In this document: positions 25,486-33,970 of the stretch, in pieces
Position numbering within the stretch: position 1 is the stretch's first letter
Layout: each line of letters opens with the position of its first letter
Source: JBJFCE01 sp051888775
Lineage (GTDB): Bacteria; Bacillota; Clostridia; Lachnospirales; Lachnospiraceae
Assembly (NCBI GenBank): GCA_051888775.1
Contig: JBJFCE010000082.1
Span: forward strand, 1-35,505
Length of the DNA: 35,505 nt
Direction of reading: 5' to 3'
The notes under the pieces: model-generated
What the model saw: the letters and a program-made list of their open reading frames with translations, nothing else
Database searches by the model: none
What the model was told of the DNA's origin: nothing
Program-made: the position numbers and the translations under genes

Positions 25486-26631
25486 TTACTGCTCGTCAGC
25501 CTCAGCCTCGTTTGCAATCACTTCATCAATATTTACAGACACAACATCGGCATCCTCTTCCTTCACCTCAGCAGGTTCCGGTGCATACATTGCCTTGATG
25601 CTCAAACTAATCTTATGATCTGTTTCGTTAAAATCTACAACCTTTGCAGTTACGGTATCGCCAACCTTTAATACATCAGCCGGTTTCTCGATATGCTCCT
25701 TAGAAATCTGGGAAACATGAAGCAGTGCATCCACACCGGTCTCCAGTTCGATGAAAGCTCCGAAGTCAGTCATTCTGGCAACGGTTCCTTCTACTACATT
25801 TCCTACCGCATACTTCTCTGCAGCATCCTTCCACGGATTGGTATCTGCAAATTTTAAGCTCAGAGCGATCTTATTGCCGTTGATCTCTTTGATCAGGACA
25901 TTCAGCTCCTCGCCAACCTTAAATACTTTCTTAGGATTCTCAACACGTCCCCATGACATCTCGGAGATATGAAGCAGACCGTCTACACCACCCAGATCGA
26001 TGAATGCACCGAAATCGGTTACGTTCTTTACGGTTCCCTTTACAACATCGCCTTCTTTGATCTTCTCAAGAAGCTCTTTCTGCATCTCTGCTTTCTTGGC
26101 AACGATCAGCTGCTTGCGGTCACCGATGTATCTTCTCTTCTTCGGATTGTACTCGGTTACAACAAACTGGATCTCCTGTCCTGCATATTTGCTCAGATCC
26201 TTCTCATAAGTATCGGATACAAGGCTTGCAGGGATAAAGATTCTGACTTCTTCCACAACGACACTTAAGCCGCCTTCCAGAACCTGTGCAACCTTTGCGG
26301 TCAATACTTCTTTGTTGTTGAATGCCTCTTCAATTCTCTTGTTGCCCTTGTCGGCTGCCAGTCTCTTATAAGTTAAGAGTACCTGTCCCTCGCCGTCGTT
26401 TACCTTGAAGACCTTTACTTCCATCTTATCACCGGGCTTTAATACGGTAGTAAGATCTACGTTCGGCTCATTGGTATATTCGTTACGGGTTAAAATACCA
26501 TCTGACTTATATCCGATGTTCAGTACTGCTTCTTCGGGTTTTACGTCGATAACAGTTCCTTCTACTACCTCTCCTGAATGAATTGTTTTTAAAGACTCTT
26601 CAAGCATTTGTTCAAAAGTTAATTCTGACAT
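25486..26631 (-). CDS. rpsA: 30S ribosomal protein S1-like, four S1 domains
   Basis: An RNA-binding S1 protein of 381 residues. Four S1 repeats begin at about 22, 105, 190 and 275; the last two carry the strongest motif (VTDFGAFIDLGGVDGLLHISEMSW and MTDFGAFIELETGVDALLHVSQIS, each with an internal break here for length). The C-terminal about 30 residues are acidic. The start at 26631 is set by GAGGAGG about 9 bases upstream, not the ATG at 26649. It overlaps the end of ispH by 20 bases. Firmicute S1 proteins often have four domains and may act in mRNA binding or stability rather than as a core ribosomal protein. Confidence 0.95.
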   Translation of the reverse strand: MSELTFEQMLEESLKTIHSGEVVEGTVIDVKPEEAVLNIGYKSDGILTRNEYTNEPNVDLTTVLKPGDKMEVKVFKVNDGEGQVLLTYKRLAADKGNKRIEEAFNNKEVLTAKVAQVLEGGLSVVVEEVRIFIPASLVSDTYEKDLSKYAGQEIQFVVTEYNPKKRRYIGDRKQLIVAKKAEMQKELLEKIKEGDVVKGTVKNVTDFGAFIDLGGVDGLLHISEMSWGRVENPKKVFKVGEELNVLIKEINGNKIALSLKFADTNPWKDAAEKYAVGNVVEGTVARMTDFGAFIELETGVDALLHVSQISKEHIEKPADVLKVGDTVTAKVVDFNETDHKISLSIKAMYAPEPAEVKEEDADVVSVNIDEVIANEAEADEQ

Positions 26632-27460
26632 AATCTTGAACCTCCTCAATTATATTATTTGGGGTAGAAGCACCAGCTGTTATCCCAACCCTTCTGGTAT
26701 TACCCTTCAAATCCAAATGTAAATCGTGAACTGTCTGAATGAACACTGTATTCTCACATTTCTGTCTGCATATCTCATACAGCTTTTTGGAATTGGAGCT
26801 TGTCCTCCCGCCGATCACAATCATGGCATCCACCATTCCCGCGATCTCAGCCGCTTCGGTCTGACGCTCCTCCGTCGCATTACAGATAGTATTCACAACA
26901 GTAATATCATAACCTTTTTGCGAGAAAATTTCAACCAATTCTTGAAATTTATTGTAGCTATATGTCGTTTGCGACACGATACAGACCTTTTTCCCGCTTT
27001 CAACCGTGAATTTTTCGGCTTCTTCACGCCTTCCCACTACGATTGCGGGTGTTTTGGACCATCCTCTGATTCCCTCCACCTCCGGGTGTCCTTCATCACC
27101 GATGATCACAATCTGTGCCCCTGCTTCACTTTCCTTGGCAACAATATTATGAATCCGCTTCACAAAAGGACAAGTGGCATCCACGATCTTTAAACCGCTT
27201 TCCGATAGACGTCGGTAGGTTTCCTCCGATACCCCATGGGAGCGAATGATCAGGGTTCCTTCCGAAAGCTTTCCGATCTCGTCCATATCCTCCACGACCC
27301 GGACACCCTTTTCTTCCAGATCACGCACCACTTCCTCGTTGTGAATGATCGGTCCGAATGTATAGATCGGCTGATCTGTCTTTGTCTGCTCGTATACCTG
27401 TTCCACGGCACGCTTCACGCCAAAGCAAAAACCTGCCGATTTTGCCAGTATCACTTCCAT
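26612..27460 (-). CDS. ispH: 4-hydroxy-3-methylbut-2-enyl diphosphate reductase
   Basis: IspH (LytB) is the last enzyme of the MEP isoprenoid pathway, making IPP and DMAPP with a [4Fe-4S] cluster. Cluster Cys are at 12 (AGFCFGVKRAV), 97 (DATCPFV) and 193 (NTICNATEERQ). Substrate-site His are at 40, 75 and 125 (GDEGHPEV). Length is 282 residues. The start at 27460 is preferred because GGAG lies 8 bases upstream; ATG at 27487 would add nine residues. Its last 20 bases overlap the S1 gene. In some Clostridia these two genes are fused into one protein. Confidence 0.96.
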   Translation of the reverse strand: MEVILAKSAGFCFGVKRAVEQVYEQTKTDQPIYTFGPIIHNEEVVRDLEEKGVRVVEDMDEIGKLSEGTLIIRSHGVSEETYRRLSESGLKIVDATCPFVKRIHNIVAKESEAGAQIVIIGDEGHPEVEGIRGWSKTPAIVVGRREEAEKFTVESGKKVCIVSQTTYSYNKFQELVEIFSQKGYDITVVNTICNATEERQTEAAEIAGMVDAMIVIGGRTSSNSKKLYEICRQKCENTVFIQTVHDLHLDLKGNTRRVGITAGASTPNNIIEEVQDYVRINF

Positions 27461-27531
27461 CTGACTGTCTCCGTCCTCTTTCTCCATACTCTCTCATCTG
27501 TCCTGCTTTTCCCGGCATAGCAGGAAGATTG

Positions 27532-28197
27532 CTATTTTTTATCGTTGATCAGTGCAATGATCGCATCCACCACTTCGTCGATCGTCATATCCGAAGAATC
27601 CAACAGCACCGCATCCTCTGCCTGTTTTAACGGTGACAGTTCTCTTGTCATATCCTGATGATCCCTCTTGATGATATCCTGCTCAATCTCATCAAAATCG
27701 CAGGTAACCCCTTTGGCTGTCAGCTCGTCATATCTTCTTTTGGCACGAACCGCACTGCTTGCAGTCAGATAGACCTTCACATCCGCATCCGGCAGGACAC
27801 AGGTTCCGATATCCCTGCCATCCATAATGACATCCGCTGTCTTTGCAAGCTGCCTTTGCAGCTCTACCAGCTTCTTTCGCACATCCGGATTCGGGCTGCT
27901 CTTGGATGCCATGTTACCGACTTCTTCGGTTCGGATCAGACCGTTGACATTTTCTCCGTTTAACAGCACTACCTGCTCTCCGTTTTCATACCGGATTGAA
28001 ATATCCGCATTCTGACACTGCTGACTGATCTTTTCCGTATCTTCACCGGATACACCGTTACGGATCAGATATAATGCCATTGCACGATACATTGCTCCCG
28101 TATCCACATAGATATAATTCATTTTCTTTGCGATCATCTTTGCGATCGTACTCTTGCCTGCGCCTGCAGGTCCGTCAATAGCCACACTGAAGCTCAT
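27532..28197 (-). CDS. cmk: Cytidylate kinase
   Basis: Cmk phosphorylates CMP and dCMP. This copy has 221 residues, with the P-loop GPAGAGKS at 9-16, YVDTGAMYRAM, and DGRDIGTCVLPDADVKVYL. The start at 28197 is supported by AAGGAG about 8 bases upstream and by alignment of MSFSVAIDG with family N-termini. The frame is open to 28278, overlapping the flavoprotein stop, but the extra 27 residues are basic and unconserved. It is part of the flavoprotein-cmk-ispH-rpsA run. Confidence 0.96.
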   Translation of the reverse strand: MSFSVAIDGPAGAGKSTIAKMIAKKMNYIYVDTGAMYRAMALYLIRNGVSGEDTEKISQQCQNADISIRYENGEQVVLLNGENVNGLIRTEEVGNMASKSSPNPDVRKKLVELQRQLAKTADVIMDGRDIGTCVLPDADVKVYLTASSAVRAKRRYDELTAKGVTCDFDEIEQDIIKRDHQDMTRELSPLKQAEDAVLLDSSDMTIDEVVDAIIALINDKK

Positions 28198-28270
28198 TGT
28201 TCGTTTCTCCTTTTCCGATACCGCATCCCATGTTTTACGGGATACATATTTTCCTCTATTTTGATTCATT

Positions 28271-29590
28271 CTATTCAATACTGCTTCCTGCGAGATGCCC
28301 CGTGGACCACGCGATCTGAAGATTATAGCCTCCTGTCAGCGCATCCACATCCAGTACTTCTCCCGCAAAATACAATCCTTTGACATGCTTACATTCCATC
28401 GTTGAAGGATTTAACTCTTTCATTGAGATTCCGCCCTGCGTAATAATCGCTTCGTTAAAATCTCTCGTCCCGGAGATCGGGATTTCAAAATGCTTGATCA
28501 GATAACAGAAATTCTCCCGCTCTTTTCTCGTAATATCATGCACCGGTTTTTCTGCGGGTATCCCGGAACGTGCCACCATAACAGGCGTCAGTTTTGCGGG
28601 AAACAGCCCATCCACCGCGTTCTTAAACTGTTTATTTCTGCCGGCTTCAAAATCACGTAAGATCCGTTTATCAAGCTGCTCTGTCGTTAACGCCGGCTTT
28701 AGATCGATCACAAGCATCGTCTGCTGCGGCTTTTTATTCTTCTTTGCAAGCTTTCCGACCTGATCGGCATAATAGCTGCTTGCACTCAATACGAGCGGTC
28801 CGCTGACGCCGAAATGTGTAAATAACATTTCACCCATTTCACGGTAGATCTCTTTCCCATCCACAAAAAGTGCCGCCGTAACATTTTTTAACGACAAACC
28901 CTGTAGTTGCTGACAGACCGAATTCGTAGAGCAAAGCGGAACTAAAGCAGGCCGACATGTCTCCACTGTCAGATCCAGATCATCCGCCCATCTGTGACCG
29001 TCTCCGTCCGAGCCTGTGACCGGATAAGATAATCCGCCGGTTGCTACAATAACCGCATCCGCGCTGTGAACGGTTCCGTTTAAAAGCCGGACACCTGTAA
29101 CACGTTTTGCGACCGTTTCTGTCGATCCCTTTTTTTCATCGTTGCAACAGCCTCCGCCTTTTTCAGGATCGCTGCTTTCGATGCACAGCTGTGATACCTT
29201 TGTGTTCAGACAGACCTGCACGCCCCGCTCCTGTAACGCATTCCGACATGCCCGTATTACATCTGAGGAATGATCGGATACCGGAAATACCCGGTTTCCG
29301 CGCTCAACCTTGAGTGCACACCCATACTGCTCCATAAAATCCATAACAAATGCAGCGTCGAATGAATATACCGCACTGTACAGGCTTTTGGGGTTGTGTA
29401 CGACCTGTCCGAAAAAATCGACCGTATCCCCGGCATTGGTAACATTACATCTGCCTTTTCCGGTAATAAAGACCTTTTTCCCCAGTTTTTCATTTTTCTC
29501 ATATAAAGTTACATGATGTCCGTTTTGTGCGGCTGCGATTGCTGCCATCATACCTGCCGCACCGCCACCGATTACAATTACTTCACTCAT
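28271..29590 (-). CDS. HI0933/BaiN-like FAD-dependent oxidoreductase
   Basis: A 439-residue flavoprotein of the HI0933 family (BaiN-like). The N-terminal dinucleotide-binding motif is VIGGGAAGMMAAIAAA (5-20), followed by GKKVFITGKGRCNVTN. The C-terminal FAD motif is GLYFAGEVLDVDALTGGYNLQIAWSTG (read as two blocks around VDALTGG). A hydrophilic insertion with a Cys pair (PEKGGGCCNDEKKGSTE) near residue 150 is unusual. Substrate is unknown; the BaiN bile-acid role does not extend automatically to family members. It lacks a strong ribosome binding site. It lies upstream of cmk as in many related genomes. Confidence 0.9.
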   Translation of the reverse strand: MSEVIVIGGGAAGMMAAIAAAQNGHHVTLYEKNEKLGKKVFITGKGRCNVTNAGDTVDFFGQVVHNPKSLYSAVYSFDAAFVMDFMEQYGCALKVERGNRVFPVSDHSSDVIRACRNALQERGVQVCLNTKVSQLCIESSDPEKGGGCCNDEKKGSTETVAKRVTGVRLLNGTVHSADAVIVATGGLSYPVTGSDGDGHRWADDLDLTVETCRPALVPLCSTNSVCQQLQGLSLKNVTAALFVDGKEIYREMGEMLFTHFGVSGPLVLSASSYYADQVGKLAKKNKKPQQTMLVIDLKPALTTEQLDKRILRDFEAGRNKQFKNAVDGLFPAKLTPVMVARSGIPAEKPVHDITRKERENFCYLIKHFEIPISGTRDFNEAIITQGGISMKELNPSTMECKHVKGLYFAGEVLDVDALTGGYNLQIAWSTGHLAGSSIE

Positions 29591-29645
29591 ACCATTGACT
29601 GCTCATTTCACGGGATTATTTCCTTTGATATTCCTGTCAGACGGA

Positions 29646-30587
29646 TTACTCTCTTTTATCCTCGTATCTGAGAGGAACCTGAAACATATTGTCCTCATCG
29701 ATAAAATTGATCTCATCGTTTAAATATACCTGATAATTTGCCCATGCCTGTTCAAGTGCCTCAAGATTGCTCTTGACCTCTTCCGGACATTTTAAGCAAA
29801 GCGCTACAACCATCGCATTGATCAGACTTAACGGTGCTACGAGAGAATCTACGATAGACACCATATCACTTCTTGCCAGCAGATTGCAGGAAGAATACAG
29901 ATTCATCGGTGAATGTACCGTATCCGTGATCGCAATGACCTTTGCATTGCGGTCATTGGCAAATTCCATCGCCTTTAAGGTTCTCATGGAATAACGCGGG
30001 AAGCTGATACCGACAATTGCATCCTTTTCCGAAATCCGGATCATCTGCTCAAAGATCTCCGTGGTGCTTGTGGAACGCAGCTGAATAATATTGCCGCGGA
30101 TCATCTGCAGATAAAAGCTCAAAAAATCTGCGAGCGGTTCACAGCTTCGAAGCCCGATAATATAGATATTCTCGGCATATAAAAGGGTGTCCACTGCCGT
30201 CTCAAATGCTGCCGGGTCCAGATATTCCAGCGTATCATTGATCTTTTCAATATCTGCTGTCAGTACGGACCGTAAGATTTCGGACTGCGAGCTTTTTCCG
30301 TACTTTGCACCGACTCTTGCAACCGAATTGAATTTATTCTTGACCCATTCTTCCAATACCTTCTGAAACTCCGGATATCCGTCATAGCCAAGTGCCGATG
30401 CAAAGCGCACGACCGTGGACTCACTGACTCCGACCTCTTTTCCAAGCTGTGCAGCTGTCATAAATACCGCCTGATCGTAATGATCCGTAATATAAGTTGC
30501 AATCGCCTTGTGACCTTTGCTCATCTTTCCATATTTCTCATTGATCTTGGAAAGCACATCCTGTGTACGATTGATTGTCTGCTCCAT
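29646..30587 (-). CDS. MurR/RpiR family transcriptional regulator
   Basis: A 313-residue sugar-phosphate-responsive regulator. The N-terminal HTH_6 domain (about 1-80) includes GKEVGVSESTVVRFASALGYDGYPEFQ. The SIS sugar-phosphate-binding domain (about 125-255) includes IYIIGLRSCEPLADFLSFYL and DAIVGISFPRYSMRTLKAME. It is not next to a sugar operon, so its regulon is unknown. It ends 55 bases before the flavoprotein gene and may be read with it. AAGGA lies upstream of the ATG. Confidence 0.93.
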   Translation of the reverse strand: MEQTINRTQDVLSKINEKYGKMSKGHKAIATYITDHYDQAVFMTAAQLGKEVGVSESTVVRFASALGYDGYPEFQKVLEEWVKNKFNSVARVGAKYGKSSQSEILRSVLTADIEKINDTLEYLDPAAFETAVDTLLYAENIYIIGLRSCEPLADFLSFYLQMIRGNIIQLRSTSTTEIFEQMIRISEKDAIVGISFPRYSMRTLKAMEFANDRNAKVIAITDTVHSPMNLYSSCNLLARSDMVSIVDSLVAPLSLINAMVVALCLKCPEEVKSNLEALEQAWANYQVYLNDEINFIDEDNMFQVPLRYEDKRE

Positions 30588-30669
30588 ACCTCTGTTTCCT
30601 TCTCTATATGCTTTGTTTACTACATACTTTGTTGTCTGTAAGGTTTATATCCACAATAGCAAAATTTCC

Positions 30670-31224
30670 TCATTTGTTGTTTGCATACGCATAGTATGTA
30701 CCGATCAGCATCCGTGCCGTCGCTTCCGGGGAAAGATCATAGTCTCCGGTGATCGTCATACATGCCGCACCGTGAATAAAGATCCACATCCGCATAAAAA
30801 GATTTTCCGCATCCGCACAGCCGTTTGCGGCAGCCTTCCGGATTTCTTTCATAACATTGCCATCCTGCCCATTTAAAATCTCATACAAAGATCTGCGGTT
30901 CTTTTCCTGTGACAGAAACAGTAGTTCAAATAAATGCTTATATTTTCCCGCAAAGGATATGTATGCCATGCCTAGATCCACAAACGGTTCCTCGTAAATC
31001 CTCGGATAATCCCGATAAAATTCGCCAAAAAAAGCAACCGTCCTGTCAATATACTCATCCTGAAGTTCCTCCATGTTCGTATAAACACGGAAAATCGGCT
31101 GTGTCGAACATCCGATATGTCCTGCCAGTTTTCTTGCCGTCACCTCACGGTATCCGCTTTCCTCCGCCATTTCAAAGGCGGCATCTAAGATCATCTGCTT
31201 TGTTACAGTCTCTTTTCTTGCCAT
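30670..31224 (-). CDS. TetR/AcrR family transcriptional regulator
   Basis: A 184-residue repressor-like protein. The N-terminal HTH (about 8-50) includes MILDAAFEMAEESGYREVTARKLA and GCSTQPIFRVYTNMEEL, the latter typical of a TetR recognition helix and following turn. The C-terminal ligand/dimer domain resembles the WHG family (MRMWIFIHGAACM). The start at 31224 is chosen because GGAGG precedes the ATG; an upstream start at 31251 has none. A 7-2-7 palindrome at 31331-31346 may be its operator. No efflux gene is adjacent. Confidence 0.9.
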   Translation of the reverse strand: MARKETVTKQMILDAAFEMAEESGYREVTARKLAGHIGCSTQPIFRVYTNMEELQDEYIDRTVAFFGEFYRDYPRIYEEPFVDLGMAYISFAGKYKHLFELLFLSQEKNRRSLYEILNGQDGNVMKEIRKAAANGCADAENLFMRMWIFIHGAACMTITGDYDLSPEATARMLIGTYYAYANNK

Positions 31225-31292
31225 AGTTCCTCCATATAATCGCATTTGCATGTAAAAATCAATTTTCCCGAAATATGATTCTATTTTTCCAT

Positions 31293-31358
31293 AAAAAACA
31301 AGCTAAAATAACGTTGCAATTTTCCAAAGTAATAACAACTGTTATTTTAGCTTGTTTT
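31293..31358 (-). terminator. Large-loop inverted repeat, probable terminator of APH-like gene
   Basis: Arms of 18 bases (31295-31312 and 31341-31358) are perfectly complementary with a 28-base loop. A T-tract follows on the - strand, 68 bases past the APH-like stop. The large loop is unusual, so a regulatory site is also possible. Confidence 0.55.
31331..31346. promoter_or_regulatory. Candidate TetR-type operator palindrome
   Basis: AATAACA-AC-TGTTATT is a 7-2-7 palindrome about 107 bases upstream of the TetR gene start and inside the larger inverted repeat. The link to the regulator is inferred from position and size only. Confidence 0.35.
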
Positions 31359-31425
31359 CAGCTTGCTGTCAATGAGGCAGAAAGCATAAAGATGACCACA
31401 GAGAACGCAGAAAACACCAAAATGA

Positions 31426-32091
31426 TTATCCTTCATATTGGCGGCATGCCTCGATTACGCTCAAATACACTGCCAAATCCTTTTTAGCTGCCTGCATTTT
31501 CGATAAATATTCTTCTCCTGCCGATTCATTCACCCCTTTTAAAAGGAAATAGCTTCTTGCAATATCAAACAATGCCGGTCCGCAGCATACATTCATAAAA
31601 TCAATAATATATATTTTCCCTTCCGAATTTACCATTAGGTTGTCTGGATGAAAATCACCATGCAGTACATTATCCCCATCCGGCAAAGCGCTGATTTCTT
31701 TCCGCAAATCACAGGTATCTTCAGCTTTATCCCCAATCATTGCCGCAAGGAAATCTTTATAGGACAGCAATTCTCGAGAATGATAATGTAACAATTTCCT
31801 ATGCTCATTTACAAAGACTTCCAATACATCAGACATATTTCCGGGCACATCGGACAAATACCCTGACAATGTTTTTCCATTGATTTTTTCATATACAATT
31901 CCGTCTCTGCCATCGATATGTATTGTCTCATATGGTTCCGGAACACTGATTCCGAGATCAAACAGTATCCTTGCATTATGATATTCAATTTTTACATATT
32001 CCTGCGGATATCCTTTACGAAATAGTTTACATACCTTTCCGTCCTGCCATTCAAAGACATCCGCTGTTCTGCCATTACCGATTTTCTTCAT
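31426..32091 (-). CDS. APH-like small-molecule kinase (phosphotransferase family)
   Basis: A 221-residue protein with a kinase-like fold. The catalytic loop is VLHGDFHPDNLMV and the metal-binding IIDF comes after it. The N-terminal ADVFEWQDGKVCKLFRK holds a nucleotide-binding Lys. It is shorter than classical aminoglycoside phosphotransferases (about 260 residues). The substrate is unknown, so it should not be called a resistance gene. It follows the split-barrel gene by 40 bases, probably in one transcript. Confidence 0.85.
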   Translation of the reverse strand: MKKIGNGRTADVFEWQDGKVCKLFRKGYPQEYVKIEYHNARILFDLGISVPEPYETIHIDGRDGIVYEKINGKTLSGYLSDVPGNMSDVLEVFVNEHRKLLHYHSRELLSYKDFLAAMIGDKAEDTCDLRKEISALPDGDNVLHGDFHPDNLMVNSEGKIYIIDFMNVCCGPALFDIARSYFLLKGVNESAGEEYLSKMQAAKKDLAVYLSVIEACRQYEG

Positions 32092-32130
32092 ATCTGCCTC
32101 TGTATTTTCCTCTGCCTATTTTAAATATGA

Positions 32131-32523
32131 TCAAAATCTGATCGTTCTCGGTTCCTCGGTGAAAGAAGAAAAGGTTGCCGTTGCATCCTTGAAATAAAGT
32201 ACCTCTGTATTGTCGTCAGTTGCAGAATACATTTTCTGCAGGCTCGGATATGCTGCAAGCATATGCTCTTTGGCCTCTGTTCGGTCATCCCTGACAAGCA
32301 TTCCCGCAACTCTCAGCCACTTCCCGGCGCAAAATGCACAAAGCTCCACTTTGGGTTTTGCCTGAATCTGCTTAGACACCTCTTTTTTCTTTCCGGTCTG
32401 GATATAAAGTTTCCCTTCAAAAAGATCAACCGTACCAAACGGTCGTACACGCGGCTGGTCACCTTCCACGGTTGCCAGATAATAGGTGTTTGCTTTCTTT
32501 AAAAATTCATATACTTCCTGCAT
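32131..32523 (-). CDS. Pyridoxamine 5'-phosphate oxidase-like split-barrel protein
   Basis: A 130-residue protein of the FMN-binding split-barrel family. It begins MQEVYEFLKKANTYYLATV and continues DQPRVRPFGTVDLFEGKLYIQ, then KVELCAFCAGKWLRVAG, matching the short PNPOx-like or NimA-like proteins of Clostridia. It probably binds FMN or F420-like flavin, but no activity can be assigned. AAGGAGG precedes the ATG. Promoter-like hexamers from repeat copy B lie directly upstream. Confidence 0.88.
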   Translation of the reverse strand: MQEVYEFLKKANTYYLATVEGDQPRVRPFGTVDLFEGKLYIQTGKKKEVSKQIQAKPKVELCAFCAGKWLRVAGMLVRDDRTEAKEHMLAAYPSLQKMYSATDDNTEVLYFKDATATFSSFTEEPRTIRF

Positions 32524-32544
32524 TTTTACCCTCCTTATTTTCTG

Positions 32545-32763
32545 TATATTTATAGGCGTTTGCGAAACTCTGTCATCAGGATGGAACGGTTGCCCACAGA
32601 TCTGTCAGCGGCGAGCACTGTGAGTCCGTCGGTACTTAGGTGCCGTATTTTGGCACCTTATGTACCGTTACGGACGAAGTGTAGCGAAAGCGTGCCCGAC
32701 GCTGACTGATCTGTGGGCAACCGTTCCATCCTGATGACAGAGTTTCGCAACCACCTATGTATA
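32545..32763. repeat. Dispersed palindromic repeat, copy B
   Basis: A 59-nt left arm (32560-32618) and right arm (32692-32750) pair with three mismatches. The ends TATATTTATAGG and CCTATGTATA extend the symmetry. The 73-nt core (32619-32691) has the same length as copy A and differs at two positions. Relative to copy A, arm changes compensate: GATGGAACGG/CCGTTCCATC replaces GATGTAACGG/CCGTTACATC. The element ends one base before the stop codon of the HD-domain gene. Confidence 0.95.
32549..32576 (-). promoter_or_regulatory. Promoter-like hexamers at edge of repeat copy B
   Basis: On the - strand, ATGACA (32576-32571) in the repeat arm and TATAAA (32554-32549) at its outer end have a 16-base spacer. 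The -10 ends 26 bases before the split-barrel gene's ATG. Confidence 0.55.
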
Positions 32764-33354
32764 CTAAATTTCATAGTTTTTTGCACACTGTGCTTCTGCC
32801 TGTGTAATCTTTTCTATCGTGCGTCGGTCAATCTGCTCTTTCAGTTTCAACAGATACGGCGAAAACGCTACTTCTTTTGCACCGTAAGTAAGCTGTAAAT
32901 CATACTCAAGCGGCAGCCACGAAGCAATATCCGCCTCATCATGCTGGATCACCGCTTCCAGCTTATCAAGCGCCTTGTACAGCTTCGCTTCCTTTGTCTG
33001 CAAAGCGGACATTTCCGTAAGCAGCTCCTGAAACTGTTTTCTTTGCACTTCCGGAAAACTTTCAATCCACTCCCGGTATATCTGCTCTTCTTTTTCGGAA
33101 TCCGCCTCCGTCTTATCAAAAGTTGCAATATCCCCGGTAAAGGCTTCTCCCAGATCATGGATCAGACACATCCTGATCACCCGGTCAATATCCGTATCGG
33201 GAAATTCATCTTCCAAAAGCATCGCCATCAGTGCAAGTCTCCAGCTGTGCTCCGCAACACTTTCTCTTCTTCCGCTTGAAGTATCCGAATGTCTTGTATT
33301 GCATTTTAGTTTCTCGGCAACCGATAATATGGATAACAATTCTTCCGGACGCAT
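32764..33354 (-). CDS. HD-domain phosphohydrolase (YfbR-like)
   Basis: A 196-residue metal-dependent phosphohydrolase of the HD_3 type. Metal-site motifs are ESVAEHSWRLAL, CLIHDLGEAFTGD and, downstream, KALDKLEAVIQHDEAD. It resembles YfbR 5'-deoxynucleotidases, but substrate is inferred by family only. It lies 21 bases after the thioesterase gene, likely in one transcript. Its stop codon abuts repeat copy B. Confidence 0.9.
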   Translation of the reverse strand: MRPEELLSILSVAEKLKCNTRHSDTSSGRRESVAEHSWRLALMAMLLEDEFPDTDIDRVIRMCLIHDLGEAFTGDIATFDKTEADSEKEEQIYREWIESFPEVQRKQFQELLTEMSALQTKEAKLYKALDKLEAVIQHDEADIASWLPLEYDLQLTYGAKEVAFSPYLLKLKEQIDRRTIEKITQAEAQCAKNYEI

Positions 33355-33375
33355 GCTCTGCTACCACCCTCTCTT

Positions 33376-33789
33376 TTACAGCATCTCTTCAAATTTTGCA
33401 GAAAGCTCAGGATAACTTTTCTTTAAGGACATCGGCTTCATATCACTCGTACAAAAGCAATGCTCCGATTTTGCAAAAGAACATGCTTTTCCGTCTTCGG
33501 CATTTCGAAGCTCATATTCCAGTTTGAGTTTTACGCCATTGTATTCACAGGGTTTTGCATAAACATAAAGGGTATCCCCATAACGAAACGGCATCTTATA
33601 GGTTACGGAAACACCAAGCACCGGGATCAGAATCCCCTTCTCTTCCATTGCTGCATAGGAAAGTCCCATCTGCGCCATAAAATCAATCCGCGCTTCCTCC
33701 AGCCAGCGGACATAATTGGAATGGTGAACGATGCCCATCCGGTCGGTTTCATAATAATAAACTGCTCTGCTGTATGGTTTGATCTGCAT
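33376..33789 (-). CDS. YbgC/FadM-like acyl-CoA thioesterase
   Basis: A 137-residue hotdog-fold protein of the 4-hydroxybenzoyl-CoA thioesterase group. The catalytic Asp lies in YYETDRMGIVHHSNYVRWLEEAR (about residues 12-34, quoted as family-typical block), followed by GVSVTYKMPFRYGDTLYV. The start at 33789 is chosen because AAAAGGAG lies 7 bases upstream; ATGs at 33804-33813 lack a ribosome binding site. Its acyl-CoA substrate is unknown. Confidence 0.9.
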   Translation of the reverse strand: MQIKPYSRAVYYYETDRMGIVHHSNYVRWLEEARIDFMAQMGLSYAAMEEKGILIPVLGVSVTYKMPFRYGDTLYVYAKPCEYNGVKLKLEYELRNAEDGKACSFAKSEHCFCTSDMKPMSLKKSYPELSAKFEEML

Positions 33790-33873
33790 GATTGTACTCC
33801 TTTTCATCATCAATGGCCATTCGGGCGTCTGCTATCTTAAATACATCATAACATAAATCCGCTTCTGATACCG

Positions 33874-33907
33874 AAAACGGCACCACAGTTTCCACTGCGG
33901 TACCGTT
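33874..33907 (-). terminator. Terminator after decarboxylase alpha subunit
   Basis: A stem of about 13 bp (33876-33888 with 33895-33907) is followed on the - strand by TTTT. Two positions pair as G-U on the - strand transcript but would be C-A mismatches on the + strand, so it is adapted to the - strand gene. Confidence 0.75.
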
Positions 33908-33970
33908 TTTTGATATAACACTCATCAACGCGGTAACCCGCGATCAGAATATACTATAGCTTTTCTGTCA

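Noticed and set aside
31426..32091. Aminoglycoside resistance gene
   Set aside because: Only the general kinase fold is seen; the protein is short and no resistance context is present.
21316..32763. Ends of a composite transposon between repeat copies A and B
   Set aside because: The 11 kb between them is ordinary chromosomal genes such as rpsA, ispH and cmk with no transposase, so a shared transposition unit is very unlikely.
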